DNA of 64,000 nt from Arcicella gelida (lineage in GTDB: Bacteria; Bacteroidota; Bacteroidia; Cytophagales; Spirosomataceae). The notes under the pieces are model-generated. The model was not told where the DNA came from. It saw nothing but the letters and a program-made list of their open reading frames with translations, and searched no databases. The translations under genes and the position numbers were made by a program. Shown here piece after piece: positions 32,168 to 41,776 of this stretch (position 1 is its first letter; every line of letters starts with the position of its first letter). The DNA lies in contig NZ_JAYGIL010000020.1 in NCBI RefSeq assembly GCF_034931025.1, positions 1 to 64,000 on the forward strand, read 5' to 3'.

Positions 32168-34057
32168 TTACTCTAAATTAACTTCCTGATTTTTAGGGTA
32201 CTTAACGCTATATTTCAAAGTATGTTTTTTCTCTTGCTTGGCTGGAAGTTGGTATTTCCAAGTAAGTATTTTACTTTCTTTATCCAGCGTGGCATCTTTG
32301 TACTCTTGTTCTTCTACCGTAATTTCTTTTGTGGTAGAAATCGGGAATTGGTCTTGAATAACAATATTGATACTTTGCTGTTTGTTATTTCTTACAGAGA
32401 TTTCAAAACCTCTATTTTCATTTTTATAATTACTCAAAAACTGCTTAGAGCTAAACTCTTTCAGTCTTTTTCGTTCAATGATGATGCCTTTGTCTTTTCC
32501 CAACGAAATATTAAGCGTATCGCCAGCGTGACGAACATCTAGGATTGATTTACCTAAATATGCACCTTCTAAGTAAAGATTTACTTCACCTTCCAATAAA
32601 TTAAGCTCTTGCCAGTCAATTAATTTAGCCGTTAAGAAAGCATCTTTTTCTAATTTTGGCACAGCAAAATACTCGTACAATGCTGGTACAGTTTGGTTTT
32701 TAATATCAACCGAATACATTTTACCATCATTCAAAATCGTATAAGGAACTTCAATTTCAAATATTAAAGTAGTAGGCTGATATTTTTCTGTGGTCACTAA
32801 TGGAGCAGAACGAGCAGCACTTATAGTGCTGACAGCACCCGTCATATCCTTCTTATGCTGAACGCCATAGCCAACCACTACCACTTCGTCGAGTTGCTGT
32901 TGATCTTCTTCCAAAGCAATATTAATCATTTTACCATTGATATATGCTTCTTGTCTTTTATAACCGATAGAATTGAAAACTAGGTATTGAGCATTTTCAG
33001 GAAGTTTCAATTTATAATTTCCTTCAGAATCTGTCGAAGCACCTATTGTAGTTCCCTTTACATTAATTATTACACCGGGTAAAGGTAAATTTGTGCCTTT
33101 TTCTGTTACTTTTCCTGACACTTCGTTACCAGTAATTGATACTCCTTGAACTCTGCCTTGTAAAGTTCTTGTAAGGTCTTCGTTTTCACCGAAACGCAAA
33201 TACCAAGGCTCTAAATTGGGAGCGATGCCACTTTCGGTTGGGTCACCGTTTGAAATGGTGAGTTTTACATCTTTCCAATCTTCACCAGAACTTTGGTAAA
33301 CATTAGCTTTGAGCGATAAATCTATCGGATTACTAATGTCTTTTACTCTTAAATCATAAGTAGCAAACCATCCCGCATTTTTTACAAAATAGCTTACATC
33401 GAAAGAAGAACTCCCCATTTCTTTAGCTGAAACTGTCACTAAAATATCACTGGTTGCGTACTCTTTGTTATTGTTCAAAGCTCTAAGCTGATAGTCGATG
33501 TTACGAATACTACTATCAATTTTTTGGATAGTTTTTTCGTATTCAATTTGCTTTAACAATACTTCTGAAAGTCTATTTCTTTGAAAATCAACAGCTTCTT
33601 TTAAATCCGTGGTTTTCACACCTGTATTACTCCCGCCGATGGATTGATTTTTAGTCAGGATGCTTTCTTCGTTTTTAAAAACAGCCAACATACTTTTTTC
33701 AACTCGTAATTTTGCTTTTAGACTTGCTTGCTGGTTTTCTAAAACAGAAGTTTCTTCTCGTCTTTTTTGCTCGTTGAGGTAATTTGTTTGATGAATAACC
33801 GACAAAATGGTAAAATTACCGAAGCCTTTTACTTGAATACTTTGTACATCAATGTTGGGAGAAATGCCCGAAAAAACTAATTCTGTTTTGCCAGCTTGTA
33901 GATTTACTTTGGCTTTTCGACTAACTTGTGCACCACTGGTGAAAACAGTTACTTGCTCAATTTTTGAGCTAACATTTTGCTTTTTGCCTTGAGCGAAGGT
34001 TATTTGTCCTCCGAAAATAAGAAGGCTAAATAGGTAAAGTGCGATTGTTCTTTTCAT
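32168..34057 (-). CDS. DUF4139 (MuiA-like) protein with inserted SusC-type regulatory domain
   Basis: A 629-residue exported protein with a signal peptide ending TFAQG. Residues 30-135 match the DUF4140 N-terminal part (QVTVFTSGAQVSRKAKV), a coiled-coil segment runs to about 200, and DUF4139 starts near 205 (VSYFVKNAGWFATYDLRV). DUF4139 is interrupted at about 298-415 by LQGRVQGVSI, a carboxypeptidase-regulatory-like domain and EVVVVGYG...TGAVSTISA, the signature of SusC transporters, then resumes at about 425. No barrel is present. Mucoidy-inhibitor A family proteins have no defined reaction. The insertion is described separately. Confidence 0.85.
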   Translation of the reverse strand: MKRTIALYLFSLLIFGGQITFAQGKKQNVSSKIEQVTVFTSGAQVSRKAKVNLQAGKTELVFSGISPNIDVQSIQVKGFGNFTILSVIHQTNYLNEQKRREETSVLENQQASLKAKLRVEKSMLAVFKNEESILTKNQSIGGSNTGVKTTDLKEAVDFQRNRLSEVLLKQIEYEKTIQKIDSSIRNIDYQLRALNNNKEYATSDILVTVSAKEMGSSSFDVSYFVKNAGWFATYDLRVKDISNPIDLSLKANVYQSSGEDWKDVKLTISNGDPTESGIAPNLEPWYLRFGENEDLTRTLQGRVQGVSITGNEVSGKVTEKGTNLPLPGVIINVKGTTIGASTDSEGNYKLKLPENAQYLVFNSIGYKRQEAYINGKMINIALEEDQQQLDEVVVVGYGVQHKKDMTGAVSTISAARSAPLVTTEKYQPTTLIFEIEVPYTILNDGKMYSVDIKNQTVPALYEYFAVPKLEKDAFLTAKLIDWQELNLLEGEVNLYLEGAYLGKSILDVRHAGDTLNISLGKDKGIIIERKRLKEFSSKQFLSNYKNENRGFEISVRNNKQQSINIVIQDQFPISTTKEITVEEQEYKDATLDKESKILTWKYQLPAKQEKKHTLKYSVKYPKNQEVNLE

Positions 34058-34110
34058 TTGTTATGTAGTTTTTGAGTTTAAATATTTAATAATGAGAGTA
34101 ATACGCTTTC

Positions 34111-34794
34111 TTAAAGACCGACCACCTTAAAATCCCAAATCTCCTGATGAGAAAACGTAGAGCGAAAACCAAAGTAAGATTGTATAGGAAAATGCTCGTC
34201 TTTTGCTTCAAAAAGTTTTTCATCATCAGCCCAAAAGCTTGTCATATTATCTTTAACGATAATTTTGATTTGATATTCGTGATTGGCTTTTAATAAATAT
34301 TTTGCTTCATTTTTTTCGGCTAAAAGTTTTCGATTTCCATCTTGGTATTTTCTAAAACGAGTAGTAGTATTGGTATTTCCGCCCATGCCCACATAATACA
34401 TGTTAAGATTATCATAGTCTTCAAATTTTCCAGTACGAGTAAATAGATTGGTGTTTTTAGGGTCTTCTACCAACCAAAATACATTCAAATCTGAAAGTCG
34501 GTCGTTTACGCCTCCGTTCAAAACAAACTTTCGTTTAAAAGTAATCATATAATTACCTTTCAGTTTTTGATTAAACCAAACGCTTACGCCACCTTTGGTA
34601 TCCAGAACGAGCTTATTATTAACTGTATATACTTTGGAGTTGGGTAAAGGCTCTATTTCTGAAACCCATTTTTGAGGATTGAGTACTCCCTGAAAATCTT
34701 CTGTAAAAAGGATTTTATGATGGTGAATTTGAAGCTTACAAGCGATTAGTATATTTAGTATAGAGACAAAAAGTAAAAGATTTCTTTTATTCAT
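34111..34794 (-). CDS. YesU-like (DUF1961/DUF6250-type) lectin-fold lipoprotein
   Basis: A 227-residue lipoprotein with lipobox ILIAC (Cys19). The beta-rich mature part (FTEDFQGVLNPQKWVSE, then long strands to the end) has the pattern of concanavalin-like jelly-roll proteins such as Bacillus YesU, encoded in a rhamnogalacturonan operon, and of DUF6250. FRSTFSHQEIWDFKV at the C-terminus is typical of that group. It diverges from the PL26-like gene (160 bp gap), suggesting a role in pectin side-chain binding or hydrolysis. The enzymatic activity, if any, is unknown. Confidence 0.65.
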   Translation of the reverse strand: MNKRNLLLFVSILNILIACKLQIHHHKILFTEDFQGVLNPQKWVSEIEPLPNSKVYTVNNKLVLDTKGGVSVWFNQKLKGNYMITFKRKFVLNGGVNDRLSDLNVFWLVEDPKNTNLFTRTGKFEDYDNLNMYYVGMGGNTNTTTRFRKYQDGNRKLLAEKNEAKYLLKANHEYQIKIIVKDNMTSFWADDEKLFEAKDEHFPIQSYFGFRSTFSHQEIWDFKVVGL

Positions 34795-34954
34795 GACGTT
34801 TAAACAATAGTTTTAGATAAATATTGGGTAAAAATACAGATTTATTTGCTTTTTAGCCTTGAGCCAAGGTCAATAAACTTGCATTTTTCCAATAGGTTTT
34901 AAGGTTAAAATGACCGTCAAAATACTCAGCAACTAACTCTCAAAATAACAATAT

Positions 34955-37666
34955 ATGAAATCACCTTTTTCGTTTACTCGTCGATCATTTGTAAAAAATT
35001 CAATGATTGCCGCAGGTTTACCGCTTACTTCTTCTGTTAATTTCCAAAAAGAAAAAAATGTATTCGTTGCAGAGCCAAATGCTGTACCACTTACTTGGCT
35101 CGACAAGCAAATTTCTCCATTTTTCAAAGGAACCACTTGGGGAACGCCTTGGGCTAAAGGTTTACACAAAAAAGGAACAGAATTTACCTTAAAAAGTAAT
35201 GGAAATGATATTCCTACTCAAACTTGGCCATTGGCTTATTGGCCAGATGGAAGTTTAAAATGGACGGCTCATGCCATCAGCAAAAACGAAAAACTAGCCG
35301 ATAATATTCAATTGAAAGTAGGAAAACCTGTTAAACCTGTTGTTTCTTTAAAGATTCAAGAAGGAGCGAATAGCATCAAAATTGATACAGGAAAAATTCA
35401 ATGTGAAATCAATAAACAAGGGCAAACTTTAATTACTTCTTTGCAAAGAGATGGTCAAGTAATTGCACAAAATGGTAAATTGGTTTTATCAGTTCAAGAT
35501 AATGTAGAAGCTGGAGAAACATTTAAAATTGATACTTTTGAAGGGAAAATAGATAAAGTAAGTATTGAACAAAGTGGTGCTATCAGAGCCGTTGTGAAGA
35601 TTGAAGGCTCACATCAAAATTCAGCTTCAAAAAGTTTATTACCTTTTGTACTTCGTCTGTACTTCTATGCAGAAGCAGAATCTATCAGAATCATTCATAC
35701 CATTATTTATGATGGCGACGAAAACAAAGATTATATCAAAGGTTTGGGCATTCGCTTTTCTGTACCTTTAAAGGAGGCTTTGTACGACAGACATATTCGT
35801 TTTGTTGGGGAAAATTCAGGTGTTTTTACAGAAGCTGTACAAGGTTTATCAGGTTTAAGAAGAGATGCAGGAAGAATCGCTTTAGACGCTCAAATAGGAG
35901 GGAAGTCGGTTACGCAATTGCCTGATAATGTGTTGAAAAATATCCAGTACATTCCAGCTTTTGGCGATTATACTTTATTTCAAGGTTCGCCAGATGCTTT
36001 TGATATTCAGAAAAGAACAAAGGCAGGACATTCATGGGTACAATCTGCATTCGGTGGTCGTGCTAGCGGAACGGGGTATTTCGGTACGCCAAAAGGAGGA
36101 ATCGCTTTTGGAATCCGTAATTTTTGGCAAAGTTTCCCTGCTCAAATAGATATTAAAAATGCTCATACAGAACAAGGAGAAGTAACTTTATGGCTTTGGG
36201 CGCCAAAATCCCCAGCGATGGATTTACGTTTTTATCATGATGGAATGGGCGAGGATACGCACGAAAAACAATACAGTGCTTTAGACATTACTTATGAAGA
36301 TTATGAACCAGAATTCGGCAGACCATTCGGTGTGGCTCGTACCAGTGAAGTACAAATTTGGGTTTTATCAGAAACACCTTCTGGCGAAAATTTGGTAGAG
36401 ATTGCCAAGCAGATTCAAGAGCCAGCTTTATTGGTAGCAACGCCAGAATATTTGGCACAAGTAGGTATTTTTGGAAGTGCTTTTTCTGTACCTGAAAAAA
36501 CAGCTTCAGCCAAAAAACAAGCGATTGAAAATCAATTAGATTTTTACTTTGATTATTATAAAAAGCAAATCGACCAGCGTCGTTGGTATGGTTTCTGGAA
36601 TTTTGGCGATGTCATGCACAGTTATGATAACGACCGACACGTTTGGCGTTATGATGTGGGCGGTTTTGCTTGGGATAATTCAGAACTTTCAACTGATTTA
36701 TGGCTTTGGTATTATTTCTTGAGAACAGGTAGAAATGATGTTTTCAGAATGGCAGAAGCCATGACTCGCCACACGGGCGAAGTAGATGTGCATCACATCG
36801 GGCGTTTTAGTCCGCTAGGTTCTCGCCATAATGTACAACACTGGGGTTGTAGTGCCAAACAGTTGAGAATCAGCACGGCAGCGAATCGTCGTTTTTATTA
36901 TTATTTGACGGCGGATGAAAGAGTAGGGGATTTGATGAGTGAACAAGTAAATGCCGATAGAACACTCAGAACAATTATTCCAGGAAGAAAAATCGGACAA
37001 AAAGCACCAGAATCCGACCCAAAAGGCGAATTAGCAAGTGTTTCATTCGGTACAGATTGGGGTGCATTATCAGCCGCTTGGCTTACAGAATGGGAACGTA
37101 CTGAAAATCCACAAGTAAAAGCCAAGTTGCTCAACAGTATGCGAACTATTGCTGAACAAGCACACGGCTTTTTGACGGGTGGCGCCATTATGGAATTAGC
37201 AACAGGTAAATTTCGTCAAGAAGATGCTAAAAAACTGTCGGTTTCACATTTGAGTGCTGTGTTTGGCTTGGCTGAAATTTGTGCCGAATTGATTGATGTC
37301 GTTGACATGCCTATTTTTGAAAAAGCTTGGTTACAATATTGTCAATTATATAATGGCACAGCTGAAGAACAAAAAGCAGTATTAGGTGAAAGCTTGAAAA
37401 AATTGAATTTAGAACAAGGTCATGCTCGTCTAACCGCTTTCGCTGCTAAACGTAGCAAAAACGCTGAATTAGGAAAACGTGCTTGGAAAGAATTTTATGC
37501 GGGCGAAGGTGGCATCAAAAAACCATCTATGCAAATCAAAAAATTAGTTGGTCCAACAGTGCTTAATCCTGTAGAAGAAGGCGTTGCGATTTCTACCAAT
37601 GGCGTAGCACAATGGGGCTTAGCTGCGATGCAATGTTTGGCTTTTGCAGGAAATGAGTTAGAATAA
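34955..37666 (+). CDS. PL26-like exo-rhamnogalacturonan lyase with Tat signal
   Basis: A 903-residue exported protein. The N-terminus TRRSFVKN (8-15) is a twin-arginine signal, followed by a short hydrophobic stretch, so the protein folds in the cytoplasm before export. The N-terminal 450 residues are beta-rich and the rest is helical (an alpha-barrel-like region with DVMHSYDNDRHVWRYDVGGFAWDN in part and HHIGRFSPLGSRHN). Length and domain order match exo-unsaturated rhamnogalacturonan lyases (PL26), often annotated as Tat-pathway domain proteins in Bacteroidota. It would release unsaturated disaccharides from RG-I ends. The call is from memory of the family, without a search. Confidence 0.7.
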   Translation: MKSPFSFTRRSFVKNSMIAAGLPLTSSVNFQKEKNVFVAEPNAVPLTWLDKQISPFFKGTTWGTPWAKGLHKKGTEFTLKSNGNDIPTQTWPLAYWPDGSLKWTAHAISKNEKLADNIQLKVGKPVKPVVSLKIQEGANSIKIDTGKIQCEINKQGQTLITSLQRDGQVIAQNGKLVLSVQDNVEAGETFKIDTFEGKIDKVSIEQSGAIRAVVKIEGSHQNSASKSLLPFVLRLYFYAEAESIRIIHTIIYDGDENKDYIKGLGIRFSVPLKEALYDRHIRFVGENSGVFTEAVQGLSGLRRDAGRIALDAQIGGKSVTQLPDNVLKNIQYIPAFGDYTLFQGSPDAFDIQKRTKAGHSWVQSAFGGRASGTGYFGTPKGGIAFGIRNFWQSFPAQIDIKNAHTEQGEVTLWLWAPKSPAMDLRFYHDGMGEDTHEKQYSALDITYEDYEPEFGRPFGVARTSEVQIWVLSETPSGENLVEIAKQIQEPALLVATPEYLAQVGIFGSAFSVPEKTASAKKQAIENQLDFYFDYYKKQIDQRRWYGFWNFGDVMHSYDNDRHVWRYDVGGFAWDNSELSTDLWLWYYFLRTGRNDVFRMAEAMTRHTGEVDVHHIGRFSPLGSRHNVQHWGCSAKQLRISTAANRRFYYYLTADERVGDLMSEQVNADRTLRTIIPGRKIGQKAPESDPKGELASVSFGTDWGALSAAWLTEWERTENPQVKAKLLNSMRTIAEQAHGFLTGGAIMELATGKFRQEDAKKLSVSHLSAVFGLAEICAELIDVVDMPIFEKAWLQYCQLYNGTAEEQKAVLGESLKKLNLEQGHARLTAFAAKRSKNAELGKRAWKEFYAGEGGIKKPSMQIKKLVGPTVLNPVEEGVAISTNGVAQWGLAAMQCLAFAGNELE

Positions 37667-38016
37667 AGTTCAGGAAATAAATCATTATAAGTAAAAGGAC
37701 AAATTAAATTGACAATAAATTTATGTTTGAATATAGTATTAACTATCTGATTTTAAATTAAATACAGATAACAGATATACCGTTAACTAATAACGTCCTT
37801 TTACTTATTATTTAATAGTTACATTGCTTTTACTAGCATTAGGCAAAATATCTATTGTGCTTGCCTAATGCTTACAGCCTATCGCCTACAGCAAATAACA
37901 AATTGTTTGAATTTTGTAAGTATTGCTTTGTTCTCCGCAATAATGAAACTTAATTTCCAGTCTAATTTTGTCTTGTCAAAAAACAATAAATATTGTCAAA
38001 CAAAACAATTTAGCAA
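37667..38016. other. Intergenic region, 350 bp, with nested inverted repeats
   Basis: No gene. TAAGTAAAAGGAC (37688-37700) pairs with GTCCTTTTACTTA (37795-37807) over a 94-base interior, a small MITE-like unit or structured element. AGCATTAGGCAA (37835-37846) pairs with TTGCCTAATGCT (37861-37872), terminator-like. The rest is AT-rich without features I recognise, and it precedes the SDR start. Confidence 0.5.
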
Positions 38017-38868
38017 ATGGAAATTTCATCACAAAAAGTATGGTTTGTAACAGGAGCATCCAAAGGTTTGGGGCTTGATTTAGTGAAACAATTATTAGCA
38101 CAAGGTTATAAAGTAGCAGCTACTTCAAGAAATGTAGAAGAGCTTAAAAACGCTGTTGGGGCTACTTCGGACAACTTTTTGCCAATTGCTGTACAGCTTA
38201 CACAAGAAGAAAGCGTAGCAAAAGCTATTCAAGAAACTATAAAACATTTTGGCAAAATAGAGGTAATCGTTAATAATGCGGGATATGGTTTAGTGGGAGC
38301 TTTAGAAGAATTAAGTGATGCAGAAGCTCGCCAAAATTTCGATGTGAATGTTTTCGGTTCGTTGAATGTCATCAGAGAAGCATTACCTTATTTGCGTCAA
38401 CAAAAATCTGGACACATTTTTAACATTGCTTCAATTGGCGGTTTTACAGGAGCATTTCCTGGCTTTGGTATTTACTGTGCAACAAAATTTGCCGTTCATG
38501 GTTTTTCAGAATCATTGGCTACAGAAGTAAAACCTTTTGGCATTAAAGTAACCGTAGTTTCTCCGGGATATTTCAGAACTAATTTCTTGAATGATAGTTC
38601 ACTAAGTGTACCAAAAAATCAAATTGCAGATTATCAAAACGTTCGTGATGTGCAAAATACTCATGAAAATGACTATAATGGTAATCAAAATGGTGACCCT
38701 GTAAAAGCAGCAAAAGTAATGATTGAGGTGGCTGAAAATCCAGAAGCTCCCTTGCATTTATTCCTTGGTGCTGATGCTTATCATTTGGCAGAATTAAAAA
38801 TGGAAGCCGTAAAACAAGATTTGGAAGCTGTTAGAACTTTGGCAACAAGTACTGGCTTTGATAATTAA
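38017..38868 (+). CDS. SDR oxidoreductase
   Basis: A 283-residue SDR. TGASKGLG at 12-19, NNAG near 87-90, a catalytic Ser in FNIASIGG, and YCATK as the Tyr-x-x-x-Lys pair. The C-terminal extension from about 205 (ISDYQNV-like segment, then DPVKAAKVMIEVAENPEAPLHLFLG) is typical of a Bacteroidota SDR subgroup often found beside AraC regulators, which is the case here (AraC gene 94 bases downstream). Substrate unknown; cytoplasmic. Confidence 0.88.
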   Translation: MEISSQKVWFVTGASKGLGLDLVKQLLAQGYKVAATSRNVEELKNAVGATSDNFLPIAVQLTQEESVAKAIQETIKHFGKIEVIVNNAGYGLVGALEELSDAEARQNFDVNVFGSLNVIREALPYLRQQKSGHIFNIASIGGFTGAFPGFGIYCATKFAVHGFSESLATEVKPFGIKVTVVSPGYFRTNFLNDSSLSVPKNQIADYQNVRDVQNTHENDYNGNQNGDPVKAAKVMIEVAENPEAPLHLFLGADAYHLAELKMEAVKQDLEAVRTLATSTGFDN

Positions 38869-38914
38869 TCTCAATTTATATGTAAATCAAATGATAATTT
38901 GGTAAATTATGCTC

Positions 38915-38940
38915 AACCTGCTTTTTAGGCGGGTTTTGGG
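38915..38940 (+). terminator. Terminator-like hairpin after the SDR gene
   Basis: AACCTGC (38915-38921) pairs with GCGGGTT (38929-38935) with one G-T wobble, and TT follows. The T run is short, so it is weak and read-through into the AraC gene is possible. Confidence 0.45.
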
Positions 38941-38962
38941 CTTTTAAATAATCCATCAAGAG

Positions 38963-39865
38963 ATGTCAACTACCGAGACTTTAGAAGATTTCTACCAACA
39001 AAAATTCAGTTATCTTCCTGAAAATCTTAAACAAGATTTAGGGCATTTTAATGTATTTAGACTTGAAGATTGTCATGATGCAGATTCTCAGCCAATCAAT
39101 TATAGTCGTCGTGATTTTTATAAAGTATGTTTGATTCGAGGTAGAAATATCTATCATTATGCCGATAAAAGTATAGAAATAGATGGGCCGACGCTCATTT
39201 TCTTTAATCCGCAAGTCCCATATACTTGGGAACCTGTGTCGGGAGAACAAACGGTTTTTTTCTGTATTTTCAGAGAAGCGTTCTTTACAGAAAATCTTAG
39301 GACTAATATTTATGATTTGCCCATGTTTAAAATAGGAGGGAAGCCCGCTTATTTTTTAAACGAAGTACAGGAAAAATTCGTCAGCGATATTTTCCTGAAA
39401 ATATTGGAAGAAATTAATTCGGATTATCGCTATAAATATGACCTTATCCGTAATTATTTAACGGAAATGATTCATACTGCGATGAAGATAGAACCAACCG
39501 AAAGGCTTTATCAGCATCCAGATGCCAATTCGAGAATTACTTCAGTTTTTACGGAATTATTGGAACGACAATTTCCGATAGAGTCGCCTTCGCAAAGGTT
39601 TTCATTGCGTTCGGCAAAAGATTTTGCGGAGAAATTATATGTACATGTAAACCATTTGAATAGGGCAATTAAGACTACAACAGGAAAAACTACGACTGAT
39701 TTAATTACAGAAAGACTGACAAACGAAGCAATGGCTTTGCTAAAACATACAGATTGGAATATTTCGGAGATAAGTTATTGTTTAGGTTTTGAAGAACCTG
39801 CCCATTTCAATAACTTCTTTAAAAGGCAATTACAAATGAACCCTTCGGCATATCGCTTGAATTAA
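38963..39865 (+). CDS. AraC-family transcriptional regulator
   Basis: A 300-residue regulator with an N-terminal cupin-like sensing part (DGPTLIFFNPQVPYTWEP, about 74-91) and a C-terminal double helix-turn-helix: SAKDFAEKLYVHVNHLNRAIK (about 220-240), and WNISEISYCLGFEEPAHFNNFFKRQLQMNPSAYR at the end, the classic AraC second motif. The family usually responds to small aromatic or sugar-like ligands and acts next to the genes it controls, here probably the SDR just upstream. Confidence 0.92.
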   Translation: MSTTETLEDFYQQKFSYLPENLKQDLGHFNVFRLEDCHDADSQPINYSRRDFYKVCLIRGRNIYHYADKSIEIDGPTLIFFNPQVPYTWEPVSGEQTVFFCIFREAFFTENLRTNIYDLPMFKIGGKPAYFLNEVQEKFVSDIFLKILEEINSDYRYKYDLIRNYLTEMIHTAMKIEPTERLYQHPDANSRITSVFTELLERQFPIESPSQRFSLRSAKDFAEKLYVHVNHLNRAIKTTTGKTTTDLITERLTNEAMALLKHTDWNISEISYCLGFEEPAHFNNFFKRQLQMNPSAYRLN

Positions 39866-39948
39866 TTGTGAATAGATATAAACTGATTTCTGGACAATTT
39901 CAAAAATGACTTAGGATTTCTCTGGAAAATGATGAAATTATTGTACTT

Positions 39949-39988
39949 TTCCTATTAGCAGGCGAATTAATTCGCCTGCTAATAGGAA
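39949..39988. terminator. Perfect 40-bp loopless palindrome between convergent genes
   Basis: TTCCTATTAGCAGGCGAATT (39949-39968) is followed directly by its exact reverse complement (39969-39988). It lies between the AraC gene and the convergent SusD stop. It may terminate both, but it lacks a long T run and has no loop, unusual for a terminator. Confidence 0.5.
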
Positions 39989-40028
39989 TTTGTCTGCTAA
40001 TAAGAGATATAAACTCACTAACTGACAA

Positions 40029-41747
40029 TTACCATCCTGGGTTTTGTAGCATAGCTGGTGCTTTGCGTACTTCTGAATCTGGAATAGGTAATAAGTACAT
40101 TTCTGGGCGGAAATTATGGCGTCTGATAGATTCTGTTACTTCATACGTATAAGTTGTTCCGTTTTTAATAATTCTCATACGCTTGTTGAAACCATTGTTA
40201 ACAGCCATCGCAATTTTCCAACGACGAATGTCATTCCAACGGTGGTCTTCAAAAGATAATTCGATACGGCGTTCATTTCTGATAACTTCTCTCATTTCCT
40301 CTTTTGTCATACCTGCTTTCAAACCATAAAGATTATTCGAACCCGGTTCAATACCTGCTCTTTCACGAAGTTCAATCAATTTTGGATAAGCCAATTCTGG
40401 TTTTCCCGTTTCGTTGATGGCTTCTGCATAGTTCAATAAAATTTCTGCATAACGTAATAAAGGCCAGCCTCTGTTAGTATTAAAACTACTATTGGCTGAA
40501 ATATTTACATCACACATTTTACGAGTATAATATCCTGTCGTTTGTCCAGCTATAGTAAATCCGTCTGTAGCAGCACCTTCATGTGTATAAACGGGTCTTA
40601 AAGCATTAGCAGACGCCAAGTAATATAAAGATTCGTTATAGACGATAGAGTAACCAAATCTAGGGTCACGATCTTTATAAGGATTTTTTGGGTCATATCC
40701 AGAAGTCGCATCTGTAATGGCTTTTCCGTTTTTCATTGGGAAAGCATCTACCAAGTTTTGAGTTGGCATGGCGTTATTTCCACCACCTCTGGTTGGCATA
40801 TTATAAAAACCTTCCATATCACGGTTTGCACCACGGTTTTGGAAGAAAATATATTCTGGATTTACTCTTTCCAAAAATACTTGTGCAAAACCATTACCCG
40901 GTGCTGTGATATTATCTTTATACAAACTGTACTCGTTTGAATTGATAACTGCCAATGCTGCGTCAGCCGCTTTTTGCCAATGTGCTACATCATAAGTTGG
41001 ATTACTTACAATTTTAGCTAAATCAGCATTTTGTGTTTCAGCACCACCATTGAACAATGGACTTGCCGCATTCAATAAAACTCTTGCTTTTAATGCCAAA
41101 CAAGCACCTTTTGTGATACGTCCGTAATCTTGTTCAGAATACTCATTTTTACTTGGTAATTGTGCCGCCGCAGCATCCAATTCACTCGTCAAATAACTTA
41201 CACATTCAGCATAAGAATTACGAGGCTCATTGATAAAGTCTGTAATTTCATAAACTTTATCACCAACAAGCGGTACTCCTCCAAAACTGATTAATAGCCA
41301 GTGATAATACCAAGCTCTTAAGAAACGAGCTTCTGCTGCCATTTGAGTTTTCAATTTAGCAGATAAAGGTGCTTGTGGCAATTTCTGCAATAATAAATTT
41401 ACTCTACGGATATTGGTATAAGGTGTTGACCAAAACTCAAAGAATGGAAAATTGGTCGGACTTACTGTTCCGCTATAAAGTACTACCGCTTTTTGACCAG
41501 TACCAGAGTAACGATATTCAGCATCGTCGGTTGCTTCTTCGGTATTTCCGTGAGAATCCCAACGGCCTTTGTTAAAGCTAAAACCTACGTCGCTATAAAT
41601 ACGAAATAAGAAAGCCATTGTACGAGTACTATCGCTAAAAACCGTTTCTTCGGTTAAAGCATTTGTTTTTGGGTCGAGGAAATCATCGGAAGTTTTGCAA
41701 GCGGCAAGGCTACCAATGATACATCCAATTAACAATATTTTTTTCAT
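40029..41747 (-). CDS. SusD/RagB surface glycan-binding lipoprotein, second pair of PUL
   Basis: About 572 residues from ATG 41747 (MKKILLIGCIIGSLAAC, lipobox with Cys17), preferred over ATG 41762. SusD signatures: EARFLRAWYYHWLLISFGGVP, RYAEILLNYAEAINE and RNERRIELSFEDHRWNDIRRW, ending in APAMLQNPGW. It pairs with the SusC gene ending just upstream at 41777. It is the last gene of the four-gene susCD-susCD run on the minus strand. The closest relative in the window is the other SusD at 44.9-46.6 kb; both share the order of motifs and DAFPMKNG/NG segments. Confidence 0.93.
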   Translation of the reverse strand: MKKILLIGCIIGSLAACKTSDDFLDPKTNALTEETVFSDSTRTMAFLFRIYSDVGFSFNKGRWDSHGNTEEATDDAEYRYSGTGQKAVVLYSGTVSPTNFPFFEFWSTPYTNIRRVNLLLQKLPQAPLSAKLKTQMAAEARFLRAWYYHWLLISFGGVPLVGDKVYEITDFINEPRNSYAECVSYLTSELDAAAAQLPSKNEYSEQDYGRITKGACLALKARVLLNAASPLFNGGAETQNADLAKIVSNPTYDVAHWQKAADAALAVINSNEYSLYKDNITAPGNGFAQVFLERVNPEYIFFQNRGANRDMEGFYNMPTRGGGNNAMPTQNLVDAFPMKNGKAITDATSGYDPKNPYKDRDPRFGYSIVYNESLYYLASANALRPVYTHEGAATDGFTIAGQTTGYYTRKMCDVNISANSSFNTNRGWPLLRYAEILLNYAEAINETGKPELAYPKLIELRERAGIEPGSNNLYGLKAGMTKEEMREVIRNERRIELSFEDHRWNDIRRWKIAMAVNNGFNKRMRIIKNGTTYTYEVTESIRRHNFRPEMYLLPIPDSEVRKAPAMLQNPGW

Positions 41748-41776
41748 GACTATTTTCTTCAAATAAGGTTAAACAC

